Assembly (NCBI RefSeq): GCF_902506655.1
Contig: NZ_LR734808.1
Location: 186,001 to 250,000, forward strand
Length of the DNA stretch: 64,000 nt
Direction of reading: 5' to 3'
From: Marinoscillum sp. 108
Lineage (GTDB): Bacteria > Bacteroidota > Bacteroidia > Cytophagales > Cyclobacteriaceae
The notes beneath the pieces are model-generated. The model saw nothing but the letters and a program-made list of their open reading frames with translations, searched no databases and was not told the origin of the DNA. Both the position numbers and the translations under genes were made by a program. Below, piece after piece: positions 18,576 through 27,865 of the stretch. Position 1 is the stretch's first letter. Each line of letters opens with the position of its first letter.

Positions 18576-19493
18576 ATGAATTTGAAAAAAAACATACTGG
18601 TATCGGTAGTGGGGCCAACGGCGGTAGGTAAGACTGCTTTGGCCATTGAGATTGCCAAATATTTCAATACACAAATTGTGTCAGCAGATTCCAGACAGTT
18701 TTATCGAGAAATGAATATTGGTACGGCCAAACCGGATAAGGAGGAACTGGCCCAGGTAAAACATCACTTTATCAATTCACATTCTATCAAAAGCCACTAC
18801 AGTGTGGGGATGTATGAGAAAGAGGCACTTGTATTATTGGATGAGTTGTTTCAACGCCACGATGTGGTAGTGTTGGTGGGCGGTTCCGGGTTGTTTTTCA
18901 AAGCCATTTGGGACGGATTTGATGAGATGCCCGCAGTGGATCTGGACCTGAGAGCGAGCCTGAACAGGTGGTTTGAGGAGGAGGGACTGGAGCCGATGCT
19001 GAAGGAATTGAAAGAGAAAGATCCTGAGTATTTCGGTCTGGTAGACCAACAGAATCATCAGCGCGTGATCCGGGCATTGGAGGTCATCCGTTCTTCGGGT
19101 GAAACCTTCACCTCTTTCAGAAAGGGCAAGGCGGTGAGCAATAGGAATTTTGTGAACCTGAAATTTGGCTTGAACATGGATCGTGAAATTCTTTTTGACC
19201 GAATCAATAAGCGCATGGATCTGATGATAGATGCGGGTCTTTTTGAGGAAGCTAAGGCCTTGTTTCCTTACAAGGATCATAATGCACTACAGACAGTGGG
19301 CTATACGGAAATATTCAATTACCTGGACGGAAAATATGATCGGGAGGAGGCTGTGCGGTTGCTGAAACGAAACAGCAGAAGGTACGCGAAGCGTCAGCTT
19401 ACCTGGTTCAGAAAGGATGAGGAAATAAAATGGTATCAGCCGAACGAATCGGAACGAATCATTCGGCTGATAGCAGATTCTTTAAATGCTTAA
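18576..19493 (+). CDS. miaA: tRNA dimethylallyltransferase
   Basis: Adds a dimethylallyl group to N6 of A37 in tRNAs reading UNN codons. The 305-residue length is standard. It has a P-loop GPTAVGKT at residues 13-20, the substrate motif SADSRQFYREMNIGTAKP, and the RRYAKRQLTWFR block near the C-terminus. It is divergent from the hybrid kinase, with about 40 bases between starts. The 3' end overlaps pfkA by 12 bases tail to tail. Confidence 0.96.
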   Translation: MNLKKNILVSVVGPTAVGKTALAIEIAKYFNTQIVSADSRQFYREMNIGTAKPDKEELAQVKHHFINSHSIKSHYSVGMYEKEALVLLDELFQRHDVVVLVGGSGLFFKAIWDGFDEMPAVDLDLRASLNRWFEEEGLEPMLKELKEKDPEYFGLVDQQNHQRVIRALEVIRSSGETFTSFRKGKAVSNRNFVNLKFGLNMDREILFDRINKRMDLMIDAGLFEEAKALFPYKDHNALQTVGYTEIFNYLDGKYDREEAVRLLKRNSRRYAKRQLTWFRKDEEIKWYQPNESERIIRLIADSLNA

Positions 19494-20453
19494 AATGTCT
19501 ACCAGTCGCATCAACTCCGGGTTGATGGGTTTGGCTTTGGAGATGGCAAGCTTGAAGCTCGTATAGGCAATTTTGTCATTGACCACACCTACCATCACAT
19601 TCTTTTCGCCATTTACCAGTCCTTCCACAGCAGCCATACCCAGTCTGGATGAAAGGATACGATCATAAGATGTGGGAGATCCACCTCTTTGGATGTGACC
19701 GAGAGTGGAAACTCTGATGTCCAGGTCAGGCAGCTCTTTGGCTACTTTGGCGGCCACTTCCAGTGCATCACCTTGCTCGCCGCCTTCGGCCACCACTACG
19801 ATGGAAGAAGTTTTTTGATTGTCGCGCCCTTCCTTCAATGTTTGAATTACGTCCCCGATTGTAGTGGAGGTTTCTGGCACCATCACCAGTTCAGCTCCAC
19901 CGCCTATTCCACTTTGGATGGCGATATACCCACTGTGTCGGCCCATTACTTCTATAAAGAACACCCGATCGTGTGAGTTTGCTGTATCACGTATTTTATC
20001 AATGGCATCTAGAGCAGTATTCACCGCTGTATCAAATCCGATCGTGTAATCGGAGCCATAAAGATCATTGTCTATGGTGCCTGGTGCTCCCACGATGGGA
20101 ATCCCATATTCTTCGTAGAAGATGTTGGCTCCGGTGAATGTACCGTCACCACCAATAGCCACCAGGCCCTCTATTCCTCTTTTTTTCAGTTGCTCATAAG
20201 CCTTTGCACGACCTTCCTTGGTCATAAAGTCTTTAGACCTGGCAGACTTCAGGATGGTACCCCCTCGCTGAACAATATTGCTCACCGAGTATGACTTCAT
20301 TTTGTAAATGTCACCGTCTATCATGCCATTGTATCCATATTTGATACCATAGACATCCAGACCAAGATATAGCCCTGTTCTCACCACAGATCGGATACAG
20401 GCATTCATGCCTGGCGCGTCACCTCCTGATGTAAAAACACCAATACTTTTCAT
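19482..20453 (-). CDS. pfkA: ATP-dependent 6-phosphofructokinase
   Basis: Phosphorylates fructose 6-phosphate in glycolysis. The 323 residues match the bacterial PfkA length. Key blocks are TSGGDAPGMNA, GGDGT at 101-105 (Gly after GGD indicates ATP rather than pyrophosphate use), TIDND at 126-130 with catalytic Asp128, EVMGRHSGYIA, and GHIQRGGSPTSYDR. Tail-to-tail overlap with miaA. The ~120 bp upstream are shared with the divergent start of the glycan island. Confidence 0.96.
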   Translation of the reverse strand: MKSIGVFTSGGDAPGMNACIRSVVRTGLYLGLDVYGIKYGYNGMIDGDIYKMKSYSVSNIVQRGGTILKSARSKDFMTKEGRAKAYEQLKKRGIEGLVAIGGDGTFTGANIFYEEYGIPIVGAPGTIDNDLYGSDYTIGFDTAVNTALDAIDKIRDTANSHDRVFFIEVMGRHSGYIAIQSGIGGGAELVMVPETSTTIGDVIQTLKEGRDNQKTSSIVVVAEGGEQGDALEVAAKVAKELPDLDIRVSTLGHIQRGGSPTSYDRILSSRLGMAAVEGLVNGEKNVMVGVVNDKIAYTSFKLAISKAKPINPELMRLVDILSI

Positions 20454-20575
20454 ATTCTAAATCAATTTAAAAAATTAGGGGGCTATATTGTTTATTTGCT
20501 TTCGGGGCCCAATATTAATGAAAATAAGAAAGGTATAAAATGGAATTAGTCTCTATTAATGCAAAATGCCACTAG

Positions 20576-21889
20576 ATGAGGAATAGACGTATTTTGATCG
20601 TTACATATTATTGGCCACCAAGCGGGGGAGTGGGAGTACAGCGCTGGCTGCATTTTGCCAGGAACCTAAAGGAAATGGGTTGGGAGCCAATTGTTTATAC
20701 CCCGGAAAATGCACAATTTGATATTCGTGATGAGAGTCTCTTAGAAGACTGCAAGAATATTTCTGTAATAAGAAGAAAGATTTGGGAGCCCTTCACTCTT
20801 TTACATCAACTCACAGGAAATAGAAATCGAAATGCCATAAAACAGGGTTCTGCTCTGGAGAAATCTGACAAATCGTGGAAGGAGCAGTTAATCATTTGGA
20901 TACGCGGCAATCTATTTATACCGGATCCCCGGCTTTTTTGGGTACGACCTTCGGTAAGGTTTTTAAAAAAGGTGATTCTGGAAAAAGAGATAGAAACAAT
21001 TATTACTACAGGCCCGCCCCATTCCATGCATCTTATTGGACTCGGTATAAAGACTGGCTTACCTCAAGTCCAATGGCTGGCAGATTTTAGAGATCCCTGG
21101 TCTGATTGGGATCTACTGGACAAACTGAAAGTTGGAAGATTAGCAAAGTTCTTCCATAGATGGTTGGAAAACAAGGTCTTGAGGCGGGCCAATAAGATCC
21201 TTGTGACTTCCTCAGGTACTGCAAACCTGATGTTTAAAAAACATAATATAACTGCCGAGGTGATCACCAATGGAATAAATGAAACCTATGATTACCTCGG
21301 GAAACCGACTTCTTTGGCGGGTAAATTTGTTATTGGTTACTTTGGTATGCTGAATGAGGTGAGGAACCCGAAGGTTTTCTGGCAGGCATTAGAAGAGTTG
21401 TGCGAAGAGGATTCTACCTTTTTGAATTCCCTTGAAATTAGGATTGGTGGGATTATCAGCGAGAGCGTGAGCGATGAGTTGCAAGGCTATAAATTTGCCG
21501 AAAACATAAAATTCATGGGGTATTTACCCCATGGAAGTCTTTTTGAGGAATACACAGAATGTGACCTCCTCCTTCTCCTACAGAACAAGTCAGAAAACTC
21601 CAAATTTCTTATTCCGGCAAAGTTTTTTGAATATCTAGTGGCTGGCAGACCTATTTTGGGTTTAGGAGAGGTGCCCAGTGATTTAAGTGAGCTATTTTCG
21701 AACAGACAAATTGGTGTGTTTCTGTCGCACTATTCGTTCAATGAGATTAAGGAATTTTTAAGAACAGTTAGATCTGGCATTGAGAGCAATAAGGAGGATT
21801 ACATAAAACTGATAAGTCTGTACTCAAGAACCAATCAGGCTCGGAAACTGATACAGCTGCTAGAAACACAAATGGGTACAGAAACATGA
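20576..21889 (+). CDS. Glycosyltransferase, GT4-like
   Basis: A 437-residue GT-B-fold enzyme, first gene of the plus-strand glycan island. The N-terminal half opens with a Rossmann strand and glycine-rich loop (ILIVTYYWPPSGGVGVQRW) typical of acceptor domains in GT4-type enzymes. The C-terminal half carries KFVIGYFGMLNEVRNPKVFW and the donor-site segment IPAKFFEYLVAGRPILG, where the Glu before YLVAGRP fits the conserved retaining-GT glutamate. No signal peptide. Donor and acceptor unknown. Its stop overlaps the next start by four bases (ATGA). Confidence 0.85.
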   Translation: MRNRRILIVTYYWPPSGGVGVQRWLHFARNLKEMGWEPIVYTPENAQFDIRDESLLEDCKNISVIRRKIWEPFTLLHQLTGNRNRNAIKQGSALEKSDKSWKEQLIIWIRGNLFIPDPRLFWVRPSVRFLKKVILEKEIETIITTGPPHSMHLIGLGIKTGLPQVQWLADFRDPWSDWDLLDKLKVGRLAKFFHRWLENKVLRRANKILVTSSGTANLMFKKHNITAEVITNGINETYDYLGKPTSLAGKFVIGYFGMLNEVRNPKVFWQALEELCEEDSTFLNSLEIRIGGIISESVSDELQGYKFAENIKFMGYLPHGSLFEEYTECDLLLLLQNKSENSKFLIPAKFFEYLVAGRPILGLGEVPSDLSELFSNRQIGVFLSHYSFNEIKEFLRTVRSGIESNKEDYIKLISLYSRTNQARKLIQLLETQMGTET

Positions 21890-22980
21890 AAATTCCATTT
21901 TTTGATCTCAAGGGGCAGTACAGTCAAATTAAGCATGAAGTAGACGCTGAAATTCAGAAGGTTCTTTCAACGGGTCTTTTTATGGGGGGAGTTCCTGTTT
22001 TGGATTTTGAAAACGCGTTTTCAAAGTTCTTGGGAGCTGAACATTGTGTTTCTTGTGCAAATGGGACCGACGCTTTAGAAGTTGCTCTTAAAGCGCTGGG
22101 AATAGGGAAGGGTGATGAAGTGTTGGTGCCAGCGAATAGTTGGGTTTCCACAGCTGAAGCAGTGAATAATGTAGGTGCAGAGCCTGTGTTTGTAGATGTT
22201 ATCGATAGAGAGCATACTATTGACCCTTACCTGATTGAAGGAGCGGTTAATGAAAATACCAGGGCCATTATCGCGGTTCACTTATATGGATTACCTGCCC
22301 GCATGGATGAGATTCTCCCCATTGCGAAAAAGTATCATTTGAAGGTAATTGAGGATTGCGCTCAGGCTCATGGTGCGAAATTGAAGGGCAGGTCAGTTGG
22401 CACTTTTGGTGAAGTATCAACTTTTAGCTTTTATCCTACTAAAAACCTGGGTGCTTATGGGGATGCAGGAGCCATCATCACCAATGATACACTCCTTGCT
22501 GAGAAAATGCGACGGATTGCCAACCATGGACAGTTGAAAAAGCATGATCATGACCTGATAGGAAGAACAAGCAGGCTGGACACTTTGCAAGCGGCCATTC
22601 TCACCATAAAATTGAACTATCTTGACCAATGGGTCCAAAAGAGAAATCTTATTGCCAATTGGTATGATGCCTATCTAGGGGAGGGAATCGTCCGGCCAAT
22701 GAGCACTACCAATTTTTATCATGCCTTTCATCTTTATGTCATCCGAAGCAAGCATCGAGTGAAACTGATGAAACTTTTTGATGAGCTGGGGATTGGTTAT
22801 GGTATCCACTATCCGGTTCCATTACCCTATATAAAGTCATATTTATACAAGGGGTATCACCAGGAACAATTTCCAGCGGCCACCCTTTTGAGTAAAGAAA
22901 TTATTTCACTTCCATTATATCCAGAGCTAAGTGAGCAGGAGGTTAAATATATTTGTAATCAAGTCAATACAATTGGCTAA
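21886..22980 (+). CDS. DegT/DnrJ/EryC1/StrS-family sugar aminotransferase
   Basis: PLP-dependent aminotransferase acting on nucleotide-linked keto-sugars. The 364-residue protein has Asp157 (VIEDCAQAHGA) and the PLP lysine Lys186 in SFYPTKNLGAYGDAGA. This is the usual aminotransferase for amino-sugar or nonulosonic acid precursors, such as the PseC/LegC step. It is translationally coupled to the upstream glycosyltransferase. No 4,6-dehydratase (PseB/LegB-type) is seen in the window, so its keto-sugar substrate must be made by genes elsewhere. Confidence 0.93.
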   Translation: MKIPFFDLKGQYSQIKHEVDAEIQKVLSTGLFMGGVPVLDFENAFSKFLGAEHCVSCANGTDALEVALKALGIGKGDEVLVPANSWVSTAEAVNNVGAEPVFVDVIDREHTIDPYLIEGAVNENTRAIIAVHLYGLPARMDEILPIAKKYHLKVIEDCAQAHGAKLKGRSVGTFGEVSTFSFYPTKNLGAYGDAGAIITNDTLLAEKMRRIANHGQLKKHDHDLIGRTSRLDTLQAAILTIKLNYLDQWVQKRNLIANWYDAYLGEGIVRPMSTTNFYHAFHLYVIRSKHRVKLMKLFDELGIGYGIHYPVPLPYIKSYLYKGYHQEQFPAATLLSKEIISLPLYPELSEQEVKYICNQVNTIG

Positions 22981-23058
22981 TGGATCAATTTGAAGTATTT
23001 TTTCATGGGTCAAATGAAGGACAAACTCTATCCATATCTAAACCCTAAAACATTGTAA

Positions 23059-23883
23059 ATGAAAATATTGGACTGGAACCCTGGTAAAGACACTTTGCTA
23101 AAGGGGAAAGAGATTGAAGTACATGAGATTTATCATAGTCATTTGGCAAGCCAGGAATTGACGAAAGCTAAGATTCTGAAGAACTCCAAGCGACGGATGA
23201 GAGCCAGATCACTGGAGAAGGCGTTGAGAAAGATTGGCAAGCCGTTAAACGGAAAGGTACTTGAGCTTGGTGCCGGAGATGGTTGGTGTTCGGCCTATAT
23301 GTTGTCCAAATATTATGCTCAATTAAGTGAAATGCATACGATGGAGATTAATTCAGCGGCCATCAATCAATTAATACCAAAGGTTTTTGACGTAGTTGGG
23401 GTGAACACTGAAAAATCGACGCTCATTCATGGGAGTTTTAATAACATTCAACTGGAGAATTATTATGACTATGTCATTGTGATGGGGGCAATTCACCACT
23501 CTAGCAATTTGTATAGGACATTTATGGAGATTCAGAAAGCTTTGAAACCTGGAGGGTGGTTGATCGCACAGGAGCCATATATGGTGGACGATACCATGAA
23601 TTCCTTTTATACCAAACGGCAGAACAAGGTAGATAATTTTAAAGGGCTGACTGAGGTCAGGAATGGTGATAGGTCAGATATTTTTTTCAGGTCTTGCGAG
23701 TATCGGGCAGCAGCCTTTCATGCAGGGTTCGATTATCAGACTTTCGGAATTCCTGATTTATCACTTTGGTATTTTAAAAGGGCTCTTTTGGGGCAGAATG
23801 TTGGAAGGCCTAAGAATATGACTATTTATGCTCAGAAACCCCTTACGGGACTTCAATTACCAACTCCCACGGGATGGGAGTGA
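23059..23883 (+). CDS. Class I SAM-dependent methyltransferase
   Basis: A 274-residue Rossmann-fold methyltransferase. The AdoMet loop VLELGAGDG is at residues 67-75, an acidic motif II lies in MHTMEINSAAI, and motif IV resembles VIVMGAIHHS. It sits in the glycan island 78 bases after the aminotransferase, so O- or N-methylation of a sugar is the likely role. Substrate unknown. A basic N-terminal helix (KNSKRRMRARSLEKALRK) may contact the acceptor. Confidence 0.82.
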   Translation: MKILDWNPGKDTLLKGKEIEVHEIYHSHLASQELTKAKILKNSKRRMRARSLEKALRKIGKPLNGKVLELGAGDGWCSAYMLSKYYAQLSEMHTMEINSAAINQLIPKVFDVVGVNTEKSTLIHGSFNNIQLENYYDYVIVMGAIHHSSNLYRTFMEIQKALKPGGWLIAQEPYMVDDTMNSFYTKRQNKVDNFKGLTEVRNGDRSDIFFRSCEYRAAAFHAGFDYQTFGIPDLSLWYFKRALLGQNVGRPKNMTIYAQKPLTGLQLPTPTGWE

Positions 23884-23896
23884 AAAAGAATGAACT

Positions 23897-24655
23897 ATGA
23901 TGAATCAAGAACATTTTACAGTAGCTGATTTAAGTATTGATCAGGTGGTTGCTAAACTTGAGGAGTTTGGCTTGGTGGTGATTCCGAATTATCTGGGAGC
24001 TGATGATGTGGAAAAACTGTTTAAAGAATTTTATGAGTTTACCGAAACGGAGGATACACCGTACAAAAAGAATACTCCCTATTCTGAGGGAGTAGCCACC
24101 CGGGTAAAGCGTTTGGAGATGGATACGGAGAGATTCAAAAAAACGGAGGAAGTTTTTGGTTCGCAATTCATGAGAGAGATCACGGATAAATATTGGAGTA
24201 AAGAGGCTGGCTTAAATGAAGAGATCTTTGTGGTGAAAGATGTGCTGGGTAGTAAGCATGTTGCAAGTGATTTACACTTTGATGTTAAGCCTACACTCAA
24301 GTATTTTATTTACCTCAATGATACCACGGCTGAAAATGGGGCATTTAGCTGTGTGCCAGGATCTCATAAGGTGACACATAAACTAAGACAGAAGCATCAA
24401 GGAAAACTGAGTTATAAAAACCGGGAGTTAACCAGAGAATTGCCCGTGAGTGAAGAGGATGTGATACCTATTGAGGGAAGGGCGGGAACCCTTATCATTT
24501 TTTCCACAGAAGTGTTTCACAAAGCCGGGAACATTACCAAAGGAGAACGATATGTAATGAGAGGTCATAGTCGGACAGCGGAGCAGGATAGGATGGGTGA
24601 CACCACAGGACCATTTGAGCACCTGAAACGTAAGCTCAAATCTTTTCTTCGTTGA
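23897..24655 (+). CDS. Phytanoyl-CoA dioxygenase (PhyH) family protein
   Basis: A 252-residue non-haem Fe(II)/2-oxoglutarate oxygenase. The iron facial triad is visible as His127-x-Asp129 (SDLHFDVKP) and His208 (TEVFHKAGN). A conserved Arg in ERYVMRGHSR probably binds 2-oxoglutarate. PhyH-type enzymes in glycan clusters hydroxylate or oxidise sugars or acyl groups; here the substrate is unknown. It follows the methyltransferase by 13 bases, in the same unit. Confidence 0.85.
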   Translation: MMNQEHFTVADLSIDQVVAKLEEFGLVVIPNYLGADDVEKLFKEFYEFTETEDTPYKKNTPYSEGVATRVKRLEMDTERFKKTEEVFGSQFMREITDKYWSKEAGLNEEIFVVKDVLGSKHVASDLHFDVKPTLKYFIYLNDTTAENGAFSCVPGSHKVTHKLRQKHQGKLSYKNRELTRELPVSEEDVIPIEGRAGTLIIFSTEVFHKAGNITKGERYVMRGHSRTAEQDRMGDTTGPFEHLKRKLKSFLR

Positions 24656-24806
24656 GCGGTGTTGATACGATCAGATCACGGAGATATTGTGAATGGACAC
24701 GATTGAGGGAAGAGTAATTTGGTGATGCTCAGCTCATCGAAAAGCCTGAGAAACCAAAGAATCTAATTTGAAATATTTAATTTCGGCCCTCGTAGATCGA
24801 AATAGA

Positions 24807-24823
24807 CACCTCTTTCTGAGGTG
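24807..24823. repeat. Small hairpin upstream of the NeuB fusion gene
   Basis: CACCTC and GAGGTG arms (6 bp) around a 5-base loop, 20 bases before the start of the NeuB-type gene in the 187-bp gap after the PhyH gene. A second weak stem ATTTCG/CGAAAT precedes it. No T tract follows, so a leader structure is possible but unproven. Confidence 0.3.
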
Positions 24824-24842
24824 GGATGACTAAATAGTAGAG

Positions 24843-27095
24843 ATGATCATAGATAGGAATATTTATAAGTACATTATTTATCAGGAAGAGACTATTCATA
24901 ACTCTCTAAAAAAAATTAACGAGCAGAAGGGTAGGATCCTTATCGTGGTGTCAGAGCGTGATATTGTGATGGGAGTAGCTACCAATGGAGACATTTTGAG
25001 GTGGCTGGTAGAAAATGACATGCCAGACCTTGGGCAGCCCATTTCCAGTATCGCCAATTCTAAATTTAAATTTGTTCGGGATACTGATCATCCGTCCAGA
25101 TTTCAGGAACTTTTGAAGGAAGTAAACTTCTTGCCTTTACTCAATGAAAGCAAGCAGTTACTCGGAGTGGTGCGGAAAGACCACCCTGCGGAGGGTATCG
25201 AAATAGGTAGTCATCACATTGGTAAGGGCCACCCTAGCTTTGTGATAGCCGAGATAGGAAACAACCATAATGGTGACATCTCTCTAGCCAAACAGTTGGT
25301 AGATGCTGCGGCATCAGCTGGGGCCAGTTGTGCTAAGTTTCAGATGCGAAACCTGAATTCGCTCTATGCTAATGCCGGAAAGGCAGATGATATAAAGGAA
25401 AATCTGGGATCTCAGTATACTTTAGACTTGCTTTCTAAATTTCAATTATCAAACGAGCAGCTGTTTGAGGTGTTTGATTACTGCAAGCTGAAAGGAATAT
25501 TACCCTTGTGCACACCCTGGGACACAGAAAGTCTGAATGCATTGGAAGAATATGGCATGCCGGCATACAAAGTTGCTTCTGCGGATTTGACTAATCACGG
25601 TTTACTACGCCAATTGGCCCTGACAGGAGTGCCTATTATCTGTTCTACAGGTATGAGTATTGAAAGTGAGATTATCGAAACCGAAAATCTACTTCAAAGC
25701 CTTGGTGTGCCGCACGTGATGCTGCACTGTAATTCCACTTACCCCGCGCCATTTGGAGATATTAACCTCAATTATCTTCACCAGCTGAAAGAGATCGTAA
25801 ATTGTCCGGTTGGATATTCTGGCCATGAGCGTGGTATTCATGTTTCTATTGCCGCCGTGGCCCTCGGAGCCCAGGTAATTGAGCGACACATTACCCTTGA
25901 CCGCACAATGGAAGGTAGCGACCATAAGGCAAGCTTGCTCCCAAAGGAGTTTGCAGAGATGGTGAAGGGAATCAGGGAGGTGGAGGAAAGTCTCGGAGCG
26001 AGGGAGGTGAGAAAGATTTCTCAGGGAGAGATGATCAATAGGGTCAATCTAGCCAAGAGTTTGATCATCAACCAACCCCTCAAAAAAGGAGAGTTGATTG
26101 AGGAACATATGGTTGAAGTGAAAAGTCCGGGAAGAGGATTGCAACCCAATTATCTCAATGCCCTAGTAGGTAAGAGAGCAAAGCACGATTTTAATCAATA
26201 TGACTTTTTTTATCCCAGTGATATCGAAGAGGAAGAGGTAGTGAAGAGGTCATATAAGTTCAATCGTCCTTGGGGCATCCCAGTAAGATATCATGATTTC
26301 AAAGAGATTATAGAAGGGACAAATGCAGACCTGGTTGAATTCCACCTGAGTTATAAAGATTTGGAGGTGGATATTCGGCAGTTCGTTGACGAACAACTGG
26401 ATTTGGATTTTGTAGTTCATAGCCCTGAATTATTTGAAGGTGATCACACCCTTGACCTTTGTTCTTTGGACGAGACATACAGGCAGAGGTCTATCGAAGA
26501 ATTACAGAGGGTAATAGAGGTCACCAAGCAATTACGACCATATTTTAAGCGGTCGGTAAAACCCTTAATCGTTACTAATGTAGGGGGATTTACAAGTCAG
26601 GGGTTTCTGACTGAACAGGAGCGTATCAAACGAATGAGGATCCTGGAGGCTAGCCTGAAAGAGTTGGATACAGAAGGAGTTGAATTGATCCCTCAAACCA
26701 TGCCTCCATTTCCCTGGCATTTTGGTGGACAGCAGTATCATAATTTGTTTGTTTCGGCTGGAGAAATCGCCGATTTCTGTCAGCGGAATGATATGCGAAT
26801 TTGTTTGGATACTTCTCATTCTAAGCTGGCGTGTACCCACTACAAGTGGTCTTTTCATCAATTTTTAGAAGAAGTGGTGCCTTATACTGCCCATATGCAT
26901 TTTGCTGATTCTGAAAATACCGGAGGTGAAGGATTGCAGATTGGAGAGGGCGAGGTGGATTATCATGCCGTTGGAGAAGTGATTAACAGGTTAAATCCCA
27001 ACGCTTCATTCATTCCGGAAATATGGCAGGGTCATGAAAATAGGGGTGAAGGATTTTGGATAGCGCTCGAACGGCTTGAGCATTTGATCAACTGA
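24843..27095 (+). CDS. CBS-NeuB-SAF-TIM barrel fusion, nonulosonic acid synthase-like
   Basis: A 750-residue multidomain enzyme. Residues ~1-118 form a CBS-domain pair like those in some nonulosonate enzymes (PtmE-type). Residues ~128-385 are a NeuB/SpsE-type PEP-condensing synthase with FVIAEIGNNHNGD, PLCTPWDTESL, CNSTYPAP, VGYSGHERG and the metal-binding stretch IERHITLDRTMEGSDH. Residues ~400-460 are a SAF antifreeze-like cap that normally closes the partner active site. Residues ~470-750 are a xylose-isomerase/AP-endonuclease-2-like TIM barrel with LDTSHSKLA and HMHFADSENTGGEGLQIGEG metal-ligand patterns. It probably condenses a hexosamine-type sugar with phosphoenolpyruvate. The barrel could epimerise or isomerise the substrate, which would replace a separate NeuC-like step. 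The exact product is unknown. Confidence 0.88.
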   Translation: MIIDRNIYKYIIYQEETIHNSLKKINEQKGRILIVVSERDIVMGVATNGDILRWLVENDMPDLGQPISSIANSKFKFVRDTDHPSRFQELLKEVNFLPLLNESKQLLGVVRKDHPAEGIEIGSHHIGKGHPSFVIAEIGNNHNGDISLAKQLVDAAASAGASCAKFQMRNLNSLYANAGKADDIKENLGSQYTLDLLSKFQLSNEQLFEVFDYCKLKGILPLCTPWDTESLNALEEYGMPAYKVASADLTNHGLLRQLALTGVPIICSTGMSIESEIIETENLLQSLGVPHVMLHCNSTYPAPFGDINLNYLHQLKEIVNCPVGYSGHERGIHVSIAAVALGAQVIERHITLDRTMEGSDHKASLLPKEFAEMVKGIREVEESLGAREVRKISQGEMINRVNLAKSLIINQPLKKGELIEEHMVEVKSPGRGLQPNYLNALVGKRAKHDFNQYDFFYPSDIEEEEVVKRSYKFNRPWGIPVRYHDFKEIIEGTNADLVEFHLSYKDLEVDIRQFVDEQLDLDFVVHSPELFEGDHTLDLCSLDETYRQRSIEELQRVIEVTKQLRPYFKRSVKPLIVTNVGGFTSQGFLTEQERIKRMRILEASLKELDTEGVELIPQTMPPFPWHFGGQQYHNLFVSAGEIADFCQRNDMRICLDTSHSKLACTHYKWSFHQFLEEVVPYTAHMHFADSENTGGEGLQIGEGEVDYHAVGEVINRLNPNASFIPEIWQGHENRGEGFWIALERLEHLIN

Positions 27096-27100
27096 GGGGT

Positions 27101-27865
27101 ATGAACAAATTATCGAAAGTGGTTAGGCTGGGGCTTAACAAATTTATGAACTACAATCGGCCGGCAGGTTGGTTTTTTTTGAACTTTGTGCGGGTATTTC
27201 GTGCTGGAGGTTGTGAGTTTAACTTGTCAGAAAATCTATTTCCAAGTGGGTATTACTCTCGATTTCTTTTCAAGACTTACGAGAGTCCGGAAATCGCTTT
27301 GATGAAAAAATATTTAGACCCTGGAGATTCGATCATCGAACTTGGAGCTTGTATTGGGGTTGTTTCCTGTATTTCTAATAAAATGTTGGACCATCCCGAG
27401 AATCATGTGGTGGTTGAGGCTAATCCAGACCTGATAACGGAAATAGAAAAAAACAGAGCAAATAATCACTGCCACTTTTCACTTGAAAACGCACTCATTT
27501 CTAATCAGGCGTTCGAAACTTTTTACACCTATAATATTGCTATATCTGGATCATTGCAAAAGAAGGTGCATAATCCAAAGCTGGTGTTGTCCAGAGAGGT
27601 TCAGGTAAAAGGTGTGGGCTTTGAAAGCTTACAGGCCAAATATGGGTTGAAGTTTAATGTTCTTCTCATGGATATAGAAGGAGCAGAATATACTTTGATA
27701 GAAGAGAATCTTGAGTTTTTGAAAGGTTTGCGGCTTTTGATCATCGAGTTTCACCCTAATATTATGGAGCATCTTGATACAGAAAAGTATCATCGGTATT
27801 TGGAGGAAATAGGTTTTGAGTTCGCTGAGAAAATTGAAAAGACAAGTGTTTATATCCGATCATGA
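27101..27865 (+). CDS. FkbM family methyltransferase
   Basis: A 254-residue AdoMet-dependent methyltransferase. It has the binding loop IIELGACIGVVSC near residues 84-96, VVEANPDL, and the FkbM signature LLMDIEGAEYTLI. FkbM enzymes usually O-methylate sugars. It starts five bases after the NeuB fusion gene and overlaps the next start by four bases, so it is co-translated with the CMP-sugar synthetase. Methylation of the nonulosonate-like sugar or a neighbouring residue is likely. Confidence 0.88.
   Translation: MNKLSKVVRLGLNKFMNYNRPAGWFFLNFVRVFRAGGCEFNLSENLFPSGYYSRFLFKTYESPEIALMKKYLDPGDSIIELGACIGVVSCISNKMLDHPENHVVVEANPDLITEIEKNRANNHCHFSLENALISNQAFETFYTYNIAISGSLQKKVHNPKLVLSREVQVKGVGFESLQAKYGLKFNVLLMDIEGAEYTLIEENLEFLKGLRLLIIEFHPNIMEHLDTEKYHRYLEEIGFEFAEKIEKTSVYIRS

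Noticed and set aside
24807-24823. Hairpin before the NeuB fusion gene as a terminator
   Set aside because: Only six base pairs and no T tract follows; kept as a weak structure only.
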